Origin: Turbatrix aceti
Taxonomy: Eukaryota > Nematoda > Chromadorea > Rhabditida > Panagrolaimidae
DNA length: 64,000 nucleotides
Direction: 5' to 3'
Assembly: GCA_963969345.1 (NCBI GenBank)
Contig: OZ017767.1
Span: 6,848,739 to 6,912,738 of the forward strand
The notes under the pieces were generated by a model, which saw only the letters and a list, made by a program, of their open reading frames with translations, was not told where the DNA came from and did no database searches. Position numbers and translations under genes: made by a program. Below are positions 52,068-63,473 of this stretch, piece after piece; the first letter of the stretch is position 1; every line of letters starts with the position of its first letter.

Positions 52068-53717
52068 ATGGTGGCTTTAATTGACAGCCGACCGGAAGAA
52101 GTGCCTACCGACTCAAATGAAGCCTCAGAATGGCCAGAGTTGTTTCAGGAACGCGATTTGAAGGTTTGTGATTTTTTGTGTCGTTTTCTGACATTTGTGG
52201 AGGTTTTTAGAGGCTGTACGCCAAATTACGAGGCGTACAGATCTTCAAACTGAATGCGAGGAAGGTCGCCGTGCCGACTGATGAAATTATTGAATTCTAC
52301 AAGGTGAGATAATTTTTTACGGTATTTTTGTGATTATGTAAAAAAATTATTTTTAGGCTTTCGCGAATTTTATAAATTCCCCAACAACGAAGCCAGCGAC
52401 GATATCAAACGTCGTTTCCCGACTCTTCCGGGCGTCCGACCTGTACATCTTTCTCCTGGAGCAGCTGGAAGCCCCGGCAGATGTATTCGGGACGCGAAAC
52501 AGGTCGTACAATGCTCAGAATCTCTGGCACGTCCTGCTCGCCCTCCCGTCGCCCAAGGACAAGCTCTATCCCCTGATCGGCGGCGAACTCATCGAGAAAC
52601 TCGACTGCTCGGAAGCAAAACGGGTCAGGCTCATTGAAAAGGTCTGGATTCGTCTTCTGCACCAGGGCGTGCCCCACGGCGTCGTTCTGGCTGTTCTGCG
52701 GAAACTCACCGACCAGATCATGAACGTGGTCCCTCAACCCGAGCTTGTCGGCGATTTTCTCGTCGCTTTCATCGAACAGAAGGGCACGAACTACGGACTG
52801 TTCGCTATGAACGGCATTGCCAAGCTTATGGTTGAAAAAAGCTTGTGAGTTGTTTTTTTTTCAATTTTTTTTGTGATTTTGTGTTTTTTTTCAGCGCGTA
52901 CCCTCAGTTTTACGATACACTGTACAAGAAGCTTCCGGCGCTGTCGACCTATCCTCCCAGTGACACCGTGCCTTTCATGCAGTCACTTGAACGCTTCATG
53001 GCCTCTCCGTGAGTTTTTCTATCGTATTTTGTTCTGCCTTCCAAAAAAAAACTAAAAAAATTTCTAAAATTTCATTTTTCCATATAAAATTTGTTGTTTT
53101 TTTTTCTGTTTGAACTCATTTTTTTCAAATTTGTTCACAATTTTCCAAAAATGTCCCAAAAATTAAAGCGCAATTTATTTTTTTAGTTGGCCTAATTTTT
53201 AGGCCAGTTTCTTATAAAAACATTGCTCCAAACTCCAAATGCCACCTTTTTCAGACTGATCCCAGTCTACGTGATCGCGGCCTTCGCGAAGCGTCTTTCC
53301 CGGGTCGCCCTCGTATCCGACTTCTCTCTGCTCCAATCCATCGTCGCGTGCATCCGGAACATGTTCGCCAAGCACGCCATCGTCCAGCAGATGATTCATC
53401 GCGACGACCCCAAAACCCACGACTGCGATCCCTTCATCGACGACTCCGACACGCCAATCAAGGACTGCCGAGCTGTTGAGTCGTCTCTCTGGGAGCTGCT
53501 CCCGCTCTTCAGGCACTGGGAAAGGTCCGTGGCCAAGTCCATCAAATTCGCCGACGCTTTTACCAAAAAGTTGACCGCGGTCGACATGCCGACCCTCAAG
53601 AGCAAGGAAGAGACGTTCTCGGCCATGTTCAAGCAGCTTCCCAACGAGAAACAGGTCAAAAATGTCGCCCTGACCGATCCAAAGCTGGAAGGGATTCGAA
53701 ATTGGTTTGAGTTGTGA
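52068..53717 (+). CDS. NOC4L: NOC4L (nucleolar complex protein 4), 5 exons
   Basis: Exons: 52068-52163, 52211-52303, 52357-52844, 52895-53008, 53255-53717; 417 aa with consistent phases. NOC4 works with Nop14 in nucleolar maturation of the small ribosomal subunit. Recognisable blocks against the human protein are GLFAMNGIAKLMVEKS (human LLALNGLFILIHKHN), YPQFYDTLYKKL, PVYVIAAFAKRLSRVAL and RAVESSLWELLPLFRHW. The human protein is 516 aa, so the N-terminus is about 100 residues shorter and an upstream exon could be missing, although the ATG chosen begins a plausible acidic start. Exon 3 has two near-identical extra copies in this window, at 53829-54293 (inverted) and 57684-58132. Confidence 0.92.
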
Positions 53718-53828
53718 ATTGTCGTTCAAATTTGTTGATTTTGGGATAAAAAAATTTTTGGTGAATCGTACAAACGCGGATTTTCGTTTATCTGTGCTTG
53801 TCCGGCCCGGAACCAGAACGACGCCATT

Positions 53829-54293
53829 ATAAGCTTGGCAATGTCGTTCATAGCGAACGGTCCGTAGTTTGTGCCCTTCTGTTCGATGAAAGCGACGAGA
53901 AAATCGCCGACGAGCTCGGGTTGAGGGACCACGTTCATGATCTGGTCGGTGAGTTTCCGCAGAACAGCCAGAACGACGCCGTGGGGCACGCCCTGGTGCA
54001 GAAGACGAATCCAGACCTTTTCAATGAGCCTGACCCGTTTTGCTTCCGAGCAGTCGAGTTTCTCGATGAGTTCGCCGCCGATCAGGGGATAGAGCTTGTC
54101 CTTGGGCGACGGGAGGGCGAGCAGGACGTGCCAGAGATTCTGAGCATTGTACGACCTGTTTCGCGTCCCGAATACATCTGCCGGGGCTTCCAGCTGCTCC
54201 AGGAGAAAGATGTACAGGTCGGACGCCCGGAAGAGTCGGGAAACAACGTTTGATATCGTCGTTGACCTCGAGTTTATAAAATTCGTCAAAGCC
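53829..54293 (-). pseudogene. Inverted duplicate of NOC4L exon 3
   Basis: The minus strand repeats nearly all of NOC4L exon 3 (52357-52844) at about 98 per cent by eye. The copy begins at the exon border (GGCTTT) with a short deletion just inside, and stops at AAGCTTAT, about 15 bp before the exon 3 donor. Its reading frame is fully open, but it lacks the other NOC4L exons and splice sites. It starts only 111 bp after the NOC4L stop codon, so a read-through transcript of NOC4L could fold on itself. Confidence 0.9.
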
Positions 54294-54532
54294 AAAAAAA
54301 ATATTTTTTTTCGCAAAAAATATGTACATTACACTTTATTGTATTTCTGTCACGAGTTATTTAAAAAAAATTATTGACTTCAAAACAAAGGCAAAAAAAA
54401 TACATTCTATCAAAAGACACAAAAACCAACTGAACACAACATTCGTAAAGCACCAGTATATCTGAAACACGGAACCAGAGAAAACAAAAGCCAAAAAAAC
54501 ATCAACGACAAAACCATGCCTCAAAAAACAAG

Positions 54533-56342
54533 TTATTCGTCCGTCAGCGGCTTCAGAATACCCCCATAAGTCAGATGCTGATGATTAACAACCAGCCAGG
54601 GTCCGAAACCAAGGCACATTGCGTGAACGAAGCCAAACGAAGGTGACCATCGCTCCCTGAAGCCGTCGGAGTAGGGAATTCGTCCTCCAGGTCTGACGTC
54701 TGGCATATTGCCACGGAGTTCAGGAATCAGGAGTACCGGAGGCTCGTAGGGGTAGTTTACCGGAAGATGCATCCTGAATTTGATTGCATACCTGCAAAAA
54801 AAAATTAAAGTATCATAAAATCGGCTCTACGACAGTTCCGCGGACTGAATTTATTAGAAAGGCTATTTAGGGAGGTCTTTAAGCGAAAACAACCATATAA
54901 TAATTTAATTGAGTCTTCTCCCACGACGAAAAAAGGTTTTCGTCTAAAGACCAACCGATTTGCCCGATTTCACCCCTAAAAATTCTATTTGAGCCTTCCG
55001 CGGAATTGTCGTCCGCGGAAGTGTCTCACCACGCATAAAACCATGTGTCACTAAAAAAACCCACCTGATCGCATTGTGTCGAAACTTTGCCTCAATATCA
55101 AGACAAGTGTACGTATCCTCTTTGACAAAAAGGTTTACGATAAACCAAGGGTTACTGTCAGCCAAGTTGAGGTCAAACAGAGCCCTGAACTCCTGTTTAG
55201 CTCGACGCTTGAACTCCACATCACTCAGGCTTCTGATAAGCTCGAAAGAAGGAAGACGATAATTCGGCGACGGAAGTTTTTCCTCGTAAACCATTTTCGG
55301 AATCTCACGTCTGAGCCACTGACCGAGACCAAGAGAAATTGCGTGCGCCAATCCGTAATCCGGCGCGTGTCGGCCCCACTGGTTGTTCCAGTTCATGTCC
55401 AGGACAATTTGGCCTCCCGGGTCAATGTTCGGAGTTTTTCCTTCCAGTTTTGGGATCTTGAATGCCGGGGATTTGAACGGGTAGCGGAGCGGAATAATGA
55501 TTTGGAGTTCAAACACGTACCTGCAAAAAAATGACCAAAAAACTAAAAAAAATAAATAAACAAAAAAATTAGAAAAAATAAAAAAATAAAAACTTACGTT
55601 TTCAGTGTATTGTAGACGTAAAAACACCTGCCCGCCAACTCAGGGCCATCCTGGTCGGGGAAAATCTCAAAAAAGTCAGTTTTGGGATTCAGGCGGCATT
55701 CGTCCAGAGCCAGGTTTTCCTCATTTAGCCGAGCATCATTGAGTAGATTACCCTTTACGAGAAGCGTTCGAATACCCAAATCTGGAGGCTGCACCAGGCC
55801 ACTCTCGATCAACTCTGGGACTTCGCGTGCAAGCCAGGGTCCCAGACCAAGGCACACCGCATGCGCAATGCCGTAGTGACCTGTATGACTTGTCCAGTCG
55901 TCAAGAAAACTGTCAGAGAAAATTATCCTTCCATCTGAGGTCATCCTGATTGCGACATTGTCAAGAACGTCGACGAAAATTTCGGGTGGCTGCTGTGGGT
56001 ATTCATCGGGTAGGCGCAATCGGAAAAAATATTGGTGCCTGCAAAAAATAGGAAAAAAACAAGGATAAAAAAATAAAACATGAAAAAAAGTTACTTCACA
56101 TTGCTGGAAAAAAGACAAAATTGACCAGAGTAATTCAGGCTATCCTTCCTTTGCGTGATGTGGAGAAGGCTGCCACGATGCGTATTGTTAAGCGCAATTC
56201 GGTACCTATCCAGCAGTTTCATTTCCTTGGTGTGCCGTTCCTTCCAGTAGCCCGAATCCGGGGTGGCGACGATGTTCAAATTATACAACACTTCACTGGC
56301 AAGCGGTTTACTGTCGCCGGAGTTGTCGGGGTTCAACTCCAT
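54533..56342 (-). CDS. Triple E2-like (UBC-fold) protein lacking catalytic Cys, 4 exons
   Basis: Exons: 56342-56095, 56038-55598, 55520-55065, 54791-54533; 467 aa. Each of three modules has the E2 ubiquitin-conjugating core: a strand then YP..PP (LPDEYPQQPP; IPLRYPFKSP; LPVNYPYEPP), then a segment aligning to the E2 stretch HPN...G.iCld.l...W: TSDGRIIFSDSFLDDW, TPNIDPGGQIVLDMNWNNQW and VRPGGRIPYSDGFRERW. At the catalytic Cys position stand Ile, Val and Pro, so none should form a thioester. Each module's strand 2 is encoded right at an exon start, and the introns sit at equal places with equal phase 2, showing growth by exon duplication. The likely role is ubiquitin or ubiquitin-like binding or scaffolding, as in UEV proteins. 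No orthologue recognised. Confidence 0.82.
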
Positions 56343-56704
56343 GTTGGCAGAATCAAAAAGCAAAATCGGTGAAAAACAGCAGATGAGAGGGCACAATTTA
56401 TCACGAAAAGGAAAAAAAAAGGGAGGGCGCAATCAAAGGCATCGGCACCGTAATGCTTTTTTTCGCGTCGAGAGCCACTGAAATCAGATTCTGCGCGGAA
56501 AGTGGCAAAATTTTCAGAACAATTATCCCAATGTTTCCTGACAACAAATTTCTTATATGCGTTATTATTTTATTCGCTTGAACTTTACGGAGTAGCAATC
56601 GTAATCCTCGTGAATGAATGTATTTACATAACAAACTAAATATTAGGCCAAAGTAATATCAAAACATTAAAAAAAAAAGAAGGTTAGAGGGAACAAATTT
56701 GGGG
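56343..56704. other. Short intergenic region
   Basis: 362 bp between the 3' end of the aldehyde dehydrogenase gene (stop at 56705) and the 5' end of the triple E2-like gene, both minus strand. No AATAAA followed by a clear acceptor was seen, so operon linkage is not supported, though the spacing would allow it. Confidence 0.45.
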
Positions 56705-59219
56705 TTATCGGAGGCGTTGGATGAGGAAACCAATGAGCACGCCCACAAGAAGGTAAGACAGGCTTGGAAGGTAATTTCTGACGACGCGGGGCACGGCGAT
56801 GCGCGAACCGGTAAGCTGTTGCATCTGCTTTTCCTTGGATGGCGTCAGGGGAGGGTATCGGCATCTGAAAACACCACCGTAATGAACTTTTTTTTTCAGA
56901 TTGAAAAACCTAATTTTTGCAAAATTTGGGGAAATTTGGAACATTTTTTTTCAAAAAAAAGAAAAAAATCAATTGATAAAAAGTAAAAATATTTAATTCA
57001 AAAAAAATTAGTAAATAAAATATTTGCCGTTAATTTTAATCTTTTATCAAAAAAAATTTCAGAAAATTTCTTTTAAAAAAATTTTAATAATTTTTTTTTG
57101 GTAAATTTCTGTTAAAATTTTTTTATATTTTGTGCTAAAATTTTTTTTTAAATTTTACCAGAAAAAAACATTAAAAAAAACTCACGCGATGAGTGCCTCG
57201 CCGAAGAACGACCGTTTCAAGACGGCTTTTTCATGGGAAAATGTCTCGAAGCCGAATTTTCCGCGATACCGGCCCATGCCGCTGTGCCCAATTCCGCCGA
57301 AGGGTAGTGTGTCGACGGTGATGTGCATGATGACGTCGTTGACCGTGACTCCACCGCTGCTCGTATCCCGGATGATGTGGTCCGCGAGGGCGCTGGACTT
57401 GGTGAAGACGTAAGCCGCGAGGGGCTTTTCACCGGCCTGAACGATGTGCACGGCGTCTTCGATCTCGTCGACGGTCACGATCGGCAGGATGGGACCGAAG
57501 ATCTCGCCCTTCATCGAGACGTCCGCGACGTGGGCTTCAAGGACGGTGGGCGGGATGAAGAGGTCCGCGCGGTCGACTTCACCGGCTTGGTAGAGCACCG
57601 GGCACTGAGTTTGCTCCAGGAGGGAGTGGATTCGGCTGAAAAATACATACTGTCAGTGTTAAAAAATTTGAAAAAAAATTGATGTGATTTTGATAAAAAA
57701 AATTATTTTTAGGCTTTCACGAATTTTATAAATTCCCCAACAACGAAGCCAGCGACGATATCGAACGTCGTTTCCCGACTCTTCCGTGCGTCCGACCTGT
57801 ACATCTTTCTCCTGGAGCAGCTGGAAGCCCCGGCAGATGTATTCGGGACGCGAAACAGGTCGTACAATGCTCAGAATCTCTGGCACGTCCTGCTCGCCCT
57901 CCCGTCGCCCAAGGACAAGCTCTATCCCCTGATCGGCGGCGAACTCATCGAGAAACTCGACTGCTCGGAAGCAAAACGGGTCAGGCTCATTGAAAAGGTC
58001 TGGATTCGTCTTCTGCACCAGGGCGTGCCCCACGGCGTCGTTCTGGCTGTTCTGCGGAAACTCACCGACCAGATCATGAACGTGGTCCCTCAACCCGAGC
58101 TCGTCGGCGATTTTCTCGTCGCAGAAGGGCACAAAACAGAAAACTCACTCAAAGTGACGCTCATTGATGATCCGCGAATAATCAGGGCTCTTCTGCGCGT
58201 TGGAGGTGTAAAACTCCTCGATATACTTTTTCAGCTGCGGCACCAGCAGTGCCTTGGTCTTGGGCGTCGTGATGATGTAATCCGGGGCCAGACAGGTCTG
58301 TCCGCAGTTCAGCAATTTGCCCCAGGCAACTCGACGTGCCGTCAGGGCGATATCTGCGTCGTCGGCGACGATCACCGGGCTGAAAAGCAAAAAATAACAG
58401 ATTTATTCACCTGATCCATCTCCCGAGAATCCAAAACCCACCATTTTCCGCCAAGCTCGAGCGTGAGCGGCGTGACAAACTCCGAAGCAGCCTTCATGAT
58501 GACTTTGGCAATTGTCGTGGATCCAGTGTACATAATATGGTCGAAACGTTCTTTCAGAAGCTCGGTCGTCTCTTCTGGACCACCCTGAACGACAGTGACA
58601 AAGCGCTTATCAAAGTACTTGGAAACCAGGAGGCCCATGGTCTCGGCGACGTTGGAAGAGACTTCAGAAGGCTTGATGATGCACGTGTTTCCGGCGGCAA
58701 TGATGGGCACGATCGGGAGGAAAATCATGTTGAGTGGGTAGTTCCAGGGACTCAGAAGGAGCACGACGCCTTTGGGCTCCTTGACGATCATCGGCGTGTC
58801 GAGGGCGGAAGTCAGCGTTCGCTCGACGTACGTCGGTTTTGCCCATTCGTCGATGTGGGCAAGGAAGTAGTCAATTTCGAGGACGCAGTTGCTGATTTCG
58901 ACGGCACGGGTAAGGCCGGGAGCGCGTCGGAGGTCTTTGTAGACAGCCTCACAGAGCGCGTCTTCGTTTTCTGTGATAAGGGCTCTCAGCCGACGGAGGC
59001 CATCTTTGCGGTGTTCGATAGGAACGGTTTTGTTGGTGTTGAAGAAGTTTCGCTGCTCGTTTACGATCTAGAAAAATTTTCTGGGTATCAAAAAAAATTA
59101 TTTGAGGTCCCAAAACTCACAGCTGTGAATGCAGTCATGCTTTCGTCGTCTGTGGTTGTACTGTTGTTTTCCTGTAAACCGTTAGGGTTGATCAATAGTC
59201 CGTCTTGGGCTGACGCCAT
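56705..59219 (-). CDS. Class 3 (fatty) aldehyde dehydrogenase with C-terminal membrane anchor, 5 exons
   Basis: Exons: 59219-59121, 59067-58442, 58379-58149, 57635-57186, 56864-56705; 521 aa. It should oxidise aldehydes to acids with NAD(P), and is closest in plan to ALDH3A2, the fatty aldehyde dehydrogenase of the ER. Visible: LSPWNYPLNM, the nucleotide-binding YTGSTTIAK, general base Glu in TLELGGK, catalytic Cys in NCGQTCLAPDY, EIFGPILPI and SSGGVTVNDVIMH, then PFGGIGHSGMG. The C-terminus ends in a hydrophobic anchor (SYLLVGVLIGFLI) and QRLR, as expected for a tail-anchored form. Intron 3 (57636-58148) is almost filled by a copy of NOC4L exon 3 in antisense to this gene. Confidence 0.95.
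57684..58132 (+). pseudogene. Second duplicate of NOC4L exon 3, inside ALDH intron 3
   Basis: It repeats the end of NOC4L intron 2 (GTGATT... to TTTTTAG) and exon 3 at about 99 per cent by eye; seen changes are few, such as GCTTTCAC for GCTTTCGC and CTTCCGTG for CTTCCGGG. It is truncated in the 3' part, with a small deletion at GTCGCAGAAGG. Because intron sequence is included, the copying was at DNA level and not through mRNA. It lies antisense to the host gene and ends 16 bp from the ALDH exon 3 donor. Confidence 0.9.
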
Positions 59220-62200
59220 TCTCGGGAACGCGTGCAAATTGTGGTTAACTGCAATTATGGGGGCTCAACTACCTGTTAGTCCCGTTCAGGCTCGGTTCTG
59301 TTAACTCGTTAGCTGCACGTGTTAAAAAAAACAAAAAAAAATTAACGACGGGACAACGCAGAAAATAAATATATTTAATCGACACAATAATGATGATGAC
59401 CTTCGAAAAACCAGGTATGCATGCGCCTGCCGGCGCGCCAGGTGCTGGTGTGGAGTGATAAAAATAAACCAACCCGCCATTCAACTTGCGCTTGTGCGTG
59501 AAATGAATCAGTTCCCCCGGTGTCAACAAGGGATGGACACCGGGAACAAACACCGGGGGCCCAGGTGACCAGAAACCCATCAAAACGACGGACGGTGGTA
59601 TTAGATGGGTTATCTGGTTAGAAGGGGCAAAAACATGGTTCCGGGCAAAAAATAAACAAACAAATATATTTTTTATGCGCGTGACAACGAAGAAGCCGGT
59701 CGGCCGCGGCCGCGGAAAAAAAATAGCCAGGCACGTTGTCAGGTAACGGCAGATGCAACCTCCTCAAAGGCAATTTCCTCAACGAAAATGTTCCATCGAC
59801 CCTCGGCTATTTATGAGCCGTCAAAATGCTGACAACCGCGGCCACGACCCGCCATGAACACAAAAATCAGCCAGCTAGGGGAGGGAAGAAGAAAACAGAG
59901 AAGCAAACAACCGGGATGCACGAGTATGCAACAGAGTCGAGTACAACGGAGCAACAGAGACTAGACTAGAGTCTAGTTCACCACACTACACGCGCTGTAT
60001 CGTGCTGGTGATAATGACATGGAAAACAGAGCGCGCTGGTTAGTGACTAACTCAAAATTTCTTCAATCTTCAATCCAGCGATAAATAAAATAAAAAAAAC
60101 TGACATGAGTCGTGATTTGTGTTGAGTTTGTGTTCGTTGTTCTTCGACTAATGTTAGTCAGAAAACAATATCCACTAGAATGTAGCCTGGCCAGACCACA
60201 GTCAATGACAATGATTTTTCTAACAACCTGTGTGCTACAAAGACGAACCTGGCACAAAAGCGGCACAAATTTCACGTCAAGAACCTTCAGAAGCATCGCA
60301 CCTGGTATTTTTGTTGCCTAGAATAAGCAAATGGCCACTGCGCAGTCAAATACGTAAAATTGGATGAATAATGAACAGACCAACGACCGAAGCAAGACAG
60401 GTTACACGTGCACGCGACCGCCTCGTGGAGAGCGCAATTGCAATTGCAATTGCAATTGCAATTCTCGATCGAGAGTAGCACTTGAAAAATAAATATTATA
60501 TTTATTTGCGCAAAAAGAAGTAAGCATCAGTCACAGTTTGCCAAAAAAAGCGCTTTCCAAGCGATTTTATTTTGAGTCTGTCAAAATTGAAAGTATAATA
60601 AATAAACAACGAGAAAGCAAATTGTCAATGTGTTATTCAATATTTTTTACTGCAACGATATTTACAAATCAACAGGAGTTGAAATGCACCTTTATCTGAT
60701 TTGTGGACAACAGCGACGCAGAAAAATCCGGTTTATTTTGCGACTCGTGTGTTGCATTTGTTTTTTTTCTGTTCCGGAGATGCACTTCTTGGGAATCAGC
60801 ACTTTATGTCAGATGAGGTGAGGTGCACAGATTGAATTTTCCAATTTTCCAATTTTCCAATTGTCCACGGGCACGAGCCAGAGGGGCAAATAATGTGAAA
60901 AAATAACAACCTCAGGAAGATCAGGGGGGAAACAACCCGTAAAATAGATAAAAAAAAATACGATGGCTTCGATTTTAAGAGTGGCAATTTGTGACAGGGC
61001 ACCTGGATGAATCAGGTTAAAAAAAAGAGCTTAATCGGGTTTACGAGAAAAAATAAACAAATTTTTAAATTAAAATTTCAGTCAGATTCTTTATTTCTGT
61101 TTTTGAATACCCAAACACTGCAATTTTTCAGAATTTTTTTTAGTTCTTTTCAACATTTTTGTTCAGTTTTTTTTCGGCAAAAAAAGTTCTGCAGACGAAA
61201 CCCGAACAGGAACGTCGAAAGATCGAATTTCATGTCAAACTGAGAACAGACAATTTTGACACAGTCAATTGTTTTTTATTATCACATCCGAGTAAAAAAA
61301 TTCTACATTTACAATTTGACTTCATTTTTTTTATGACAATCTATGATTTAGGCAGATGTTGTCGATAAATGTTTGGATCGTATATTTTCATCACTCACAG
61401 CCGAGTTTGTCGAATCGGCCGTGTTGCTGTTTTTGGAGCAGAAAATGTATTTACAAATTACAAAATCAAAATTTATAAAAAATATTTATTATAAATATGG
61501 TTTTTTATGCGACGAATGAATAAAAAATGTTTGGATTTTTGTAGTTTTAATTTTTTTAATTTTTAAAAATTTATTTTCATTTTTGCAAAATAATATTGAA
61601 AAAGTGTTTTAAAAAACTAAAAGTCAGTCTCCCAAAGGAAAATTATCCGGGAGGTCATGATGGAGTGGGTTGCATCTCTTTTGCACTTTGATGTTTACGG
61701 AAGACAGATTCCAGCCATATCTGTCTCATCAATCGAAAAAAAACATACATACAAGATTCCAAGTTTGAAAAAAAAGAACATATTCCATTTTGTCTGTTCA
61801 TGTCCCTGCCGGCCGGCATTTTTTCTCTACAGTAACACAGAATTAGACATGCTTACAATGAGCAACAACAAAAACACGCTTCTTGCCGAAAAAATCAGCG
61901 GCATTATTTTGATACGTGTCTGGCTTGTTTTTCTGGGTATTTGGAATTTTTGGAAGAAAGTCAAATTCCATTCGCATTCGCTCTTTTTTGTCCATCAACA
62001 AACAGCGCTTCAAAAATTCTGAATAACAGAGGTTCTTTGGCAAGTTGTAATCTTTGCTTTATAATGCGCCGTTTTTTTCTTTCTTTCGGCTCTGGGATTT
62101 GTTATTTTGATACCAGGTCGGCTGAACCCTTGTTAGATAATATTTATGTGTGGTAAATATATTTACACCAAACCGGCGCTCACTTTTATGACGTGTATTT

Positions 62201-62926
62201 TTTCAAAAAAAGTTGGAATAATTTTTTATGTAGAACCAAAAATGTGAATTAATTTCGCCCAGGTTCAAAAAGTTGCAAAGGCGGCCGCGCGGCATCCAAC
62301 ATCATGATGCATGCCACGACGTGTTCTATTTTTAAGAACTCACTTGTTAACGCTGCTTGTGCAAAGCAGTGCCGTCAGAGGACAGAGTCATCTAATCCCA
62401 CAGCCACCGCCTCCGTCCTTTTGTTTCTAATCTCTCCGGTTGCTTGTTTTAAACCTGCTTGCTGTGAATGAATTTCTGGGTAGCAGAGTGCCTTTCTTAT
62501 TCTCGCATCAGCCTGAATGAAAACCCATTACGTAGTAATGACTCCGGTCACGGTCACGGTCACGTTTTGCACAATTTTGGTTCCTTGCCGGAGGCACCGG
62601 GTCTTGGCTGTTCTTGACCGCCTAAATAAGCAGTTTTTTCAGTTTTTCTTTGTTTTTAGTTCCTTTTTGCTCAAAAAGGAGGGTCCGCCGGGAAAAATCA
62701 TCTGGCATAAGCGGAAGTTCGTGTACTAAGCTTTTTAGGACCGGTGAGTGCGAAAACAAAAATTTACAACTTTTTTTGCAAGTATGCGATCATAACACGG
62801 CAATTTTTGGGGCAAATCTTGTTCTGGGAAACCTTTGCTCTCTGTTCGAGTATTCAACGTGCCAGTAAACGTTTCCTCCAAAGTATCTTTTCCCGTATAA
62901 AATATCCTTTAAATTGCCCCCAAACG
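59220..62926. other. 3.7-kb gene-poor region
   Basis: No gene recognised. It includes the 5' flank of the aldehyde dehydrogenase gene, a CAATTG hexamer run (about 60436-60462), a short TTTTCCAATTT repeat at 60836-60862, and a triple GGTCAC repeat at about 62545-62565. ORFs such as 61657-62022 lack conserved features. Confidence 0.45.
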
Positions 62927-63465
62927 CAGAGTTGTTCAATTCGACAATTTTCAGTGCTCGCTCTGCTCGCGCTCTTTGAGCAATTCAATTTTCCGTGCTC
63001 GCTCTGCTCATGCTCTTTGAGTTCCTAAAATTTTCGCGCTCGCTCTGCTCGCGCTCTTTTATTCTCAGATCCTCTGCTCTTGCTCTGCTCACGCTCGTGA
63101 GTTGAGCAGGAGCAAGCAATGAGCAAACATGGCTCACACAAAAAAAGTGAATTTTAAGACACAAATTCAGTCCTTTGCTAAAAGAAATACCGCATATTGC
63201 TTCGAGATACCCCCAACATCGTGTTTTTGGTCGAAATTACCAGTATTTTAGTATTTGTAGCACTAAATTTATAGTGAGCAGTGCTCATTTTAAAAATTTC
63301 TCTTGCTCGCTCTGCTCACGCTCTTTGAGCAATTCAATTTTTCGTGCTCGCTCTGCTCATGCTCATTGAGCACTCCAATTTTTCGCGCTCGCTCCGCTCG
63401 CGCTCGTGAGCTGAGCAGGAGCGAGCAGTGAGCAGGAGCAATTTTGTGAGCATCGAACAACTCTG
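62927..63465. mobile_element. hAT-like MITE with perfect TIRs and 8-bp TSD
   Basis: The 539-bp element has perfect 11-bp terminal inverted repeats, CAGAGTTGTTC and GAACAACTCTG, and an exact 8-bp target duplication CCCAAACG at 62919-62926 and 63466-63473. TIRs starting CAGAG with 8-bp duplications are the hAT pattern. The interior is built from subterminal repeats of CGCTCGCTCTGCTC and its complement GAGCAG, the short-motif style of hAT transposase binding sites. No transposase frame is present. Confidence 0.9.
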
Positions 63466-63473
63466 CCCAAACG

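Noticed and set aside
52405..52737. Minus-strand ORF repeated at 53798-54253 (plus) and 57659-58132 (minus), suggesting a small gene family
   Set aside because: In all three places it is the antisense of NOC4L exon 3; the sense frame matches NOC4L.
56343..56704. Operon between the triple E2-like gene and the aldehyde dehydrogenase gene
   Set aside because: The aldehyde dehydrogenase stop lies before the E2-like gene start in the wrong order to be read simply, and the 362-bp gap lacks an AATAAA plus acceptor pair.
61657..62022. 121-codon plus-strand ORF
   Set aside because: AT-rich, Phe/Lys-rich translation typical of noncoding sequence here; no conserved feature.
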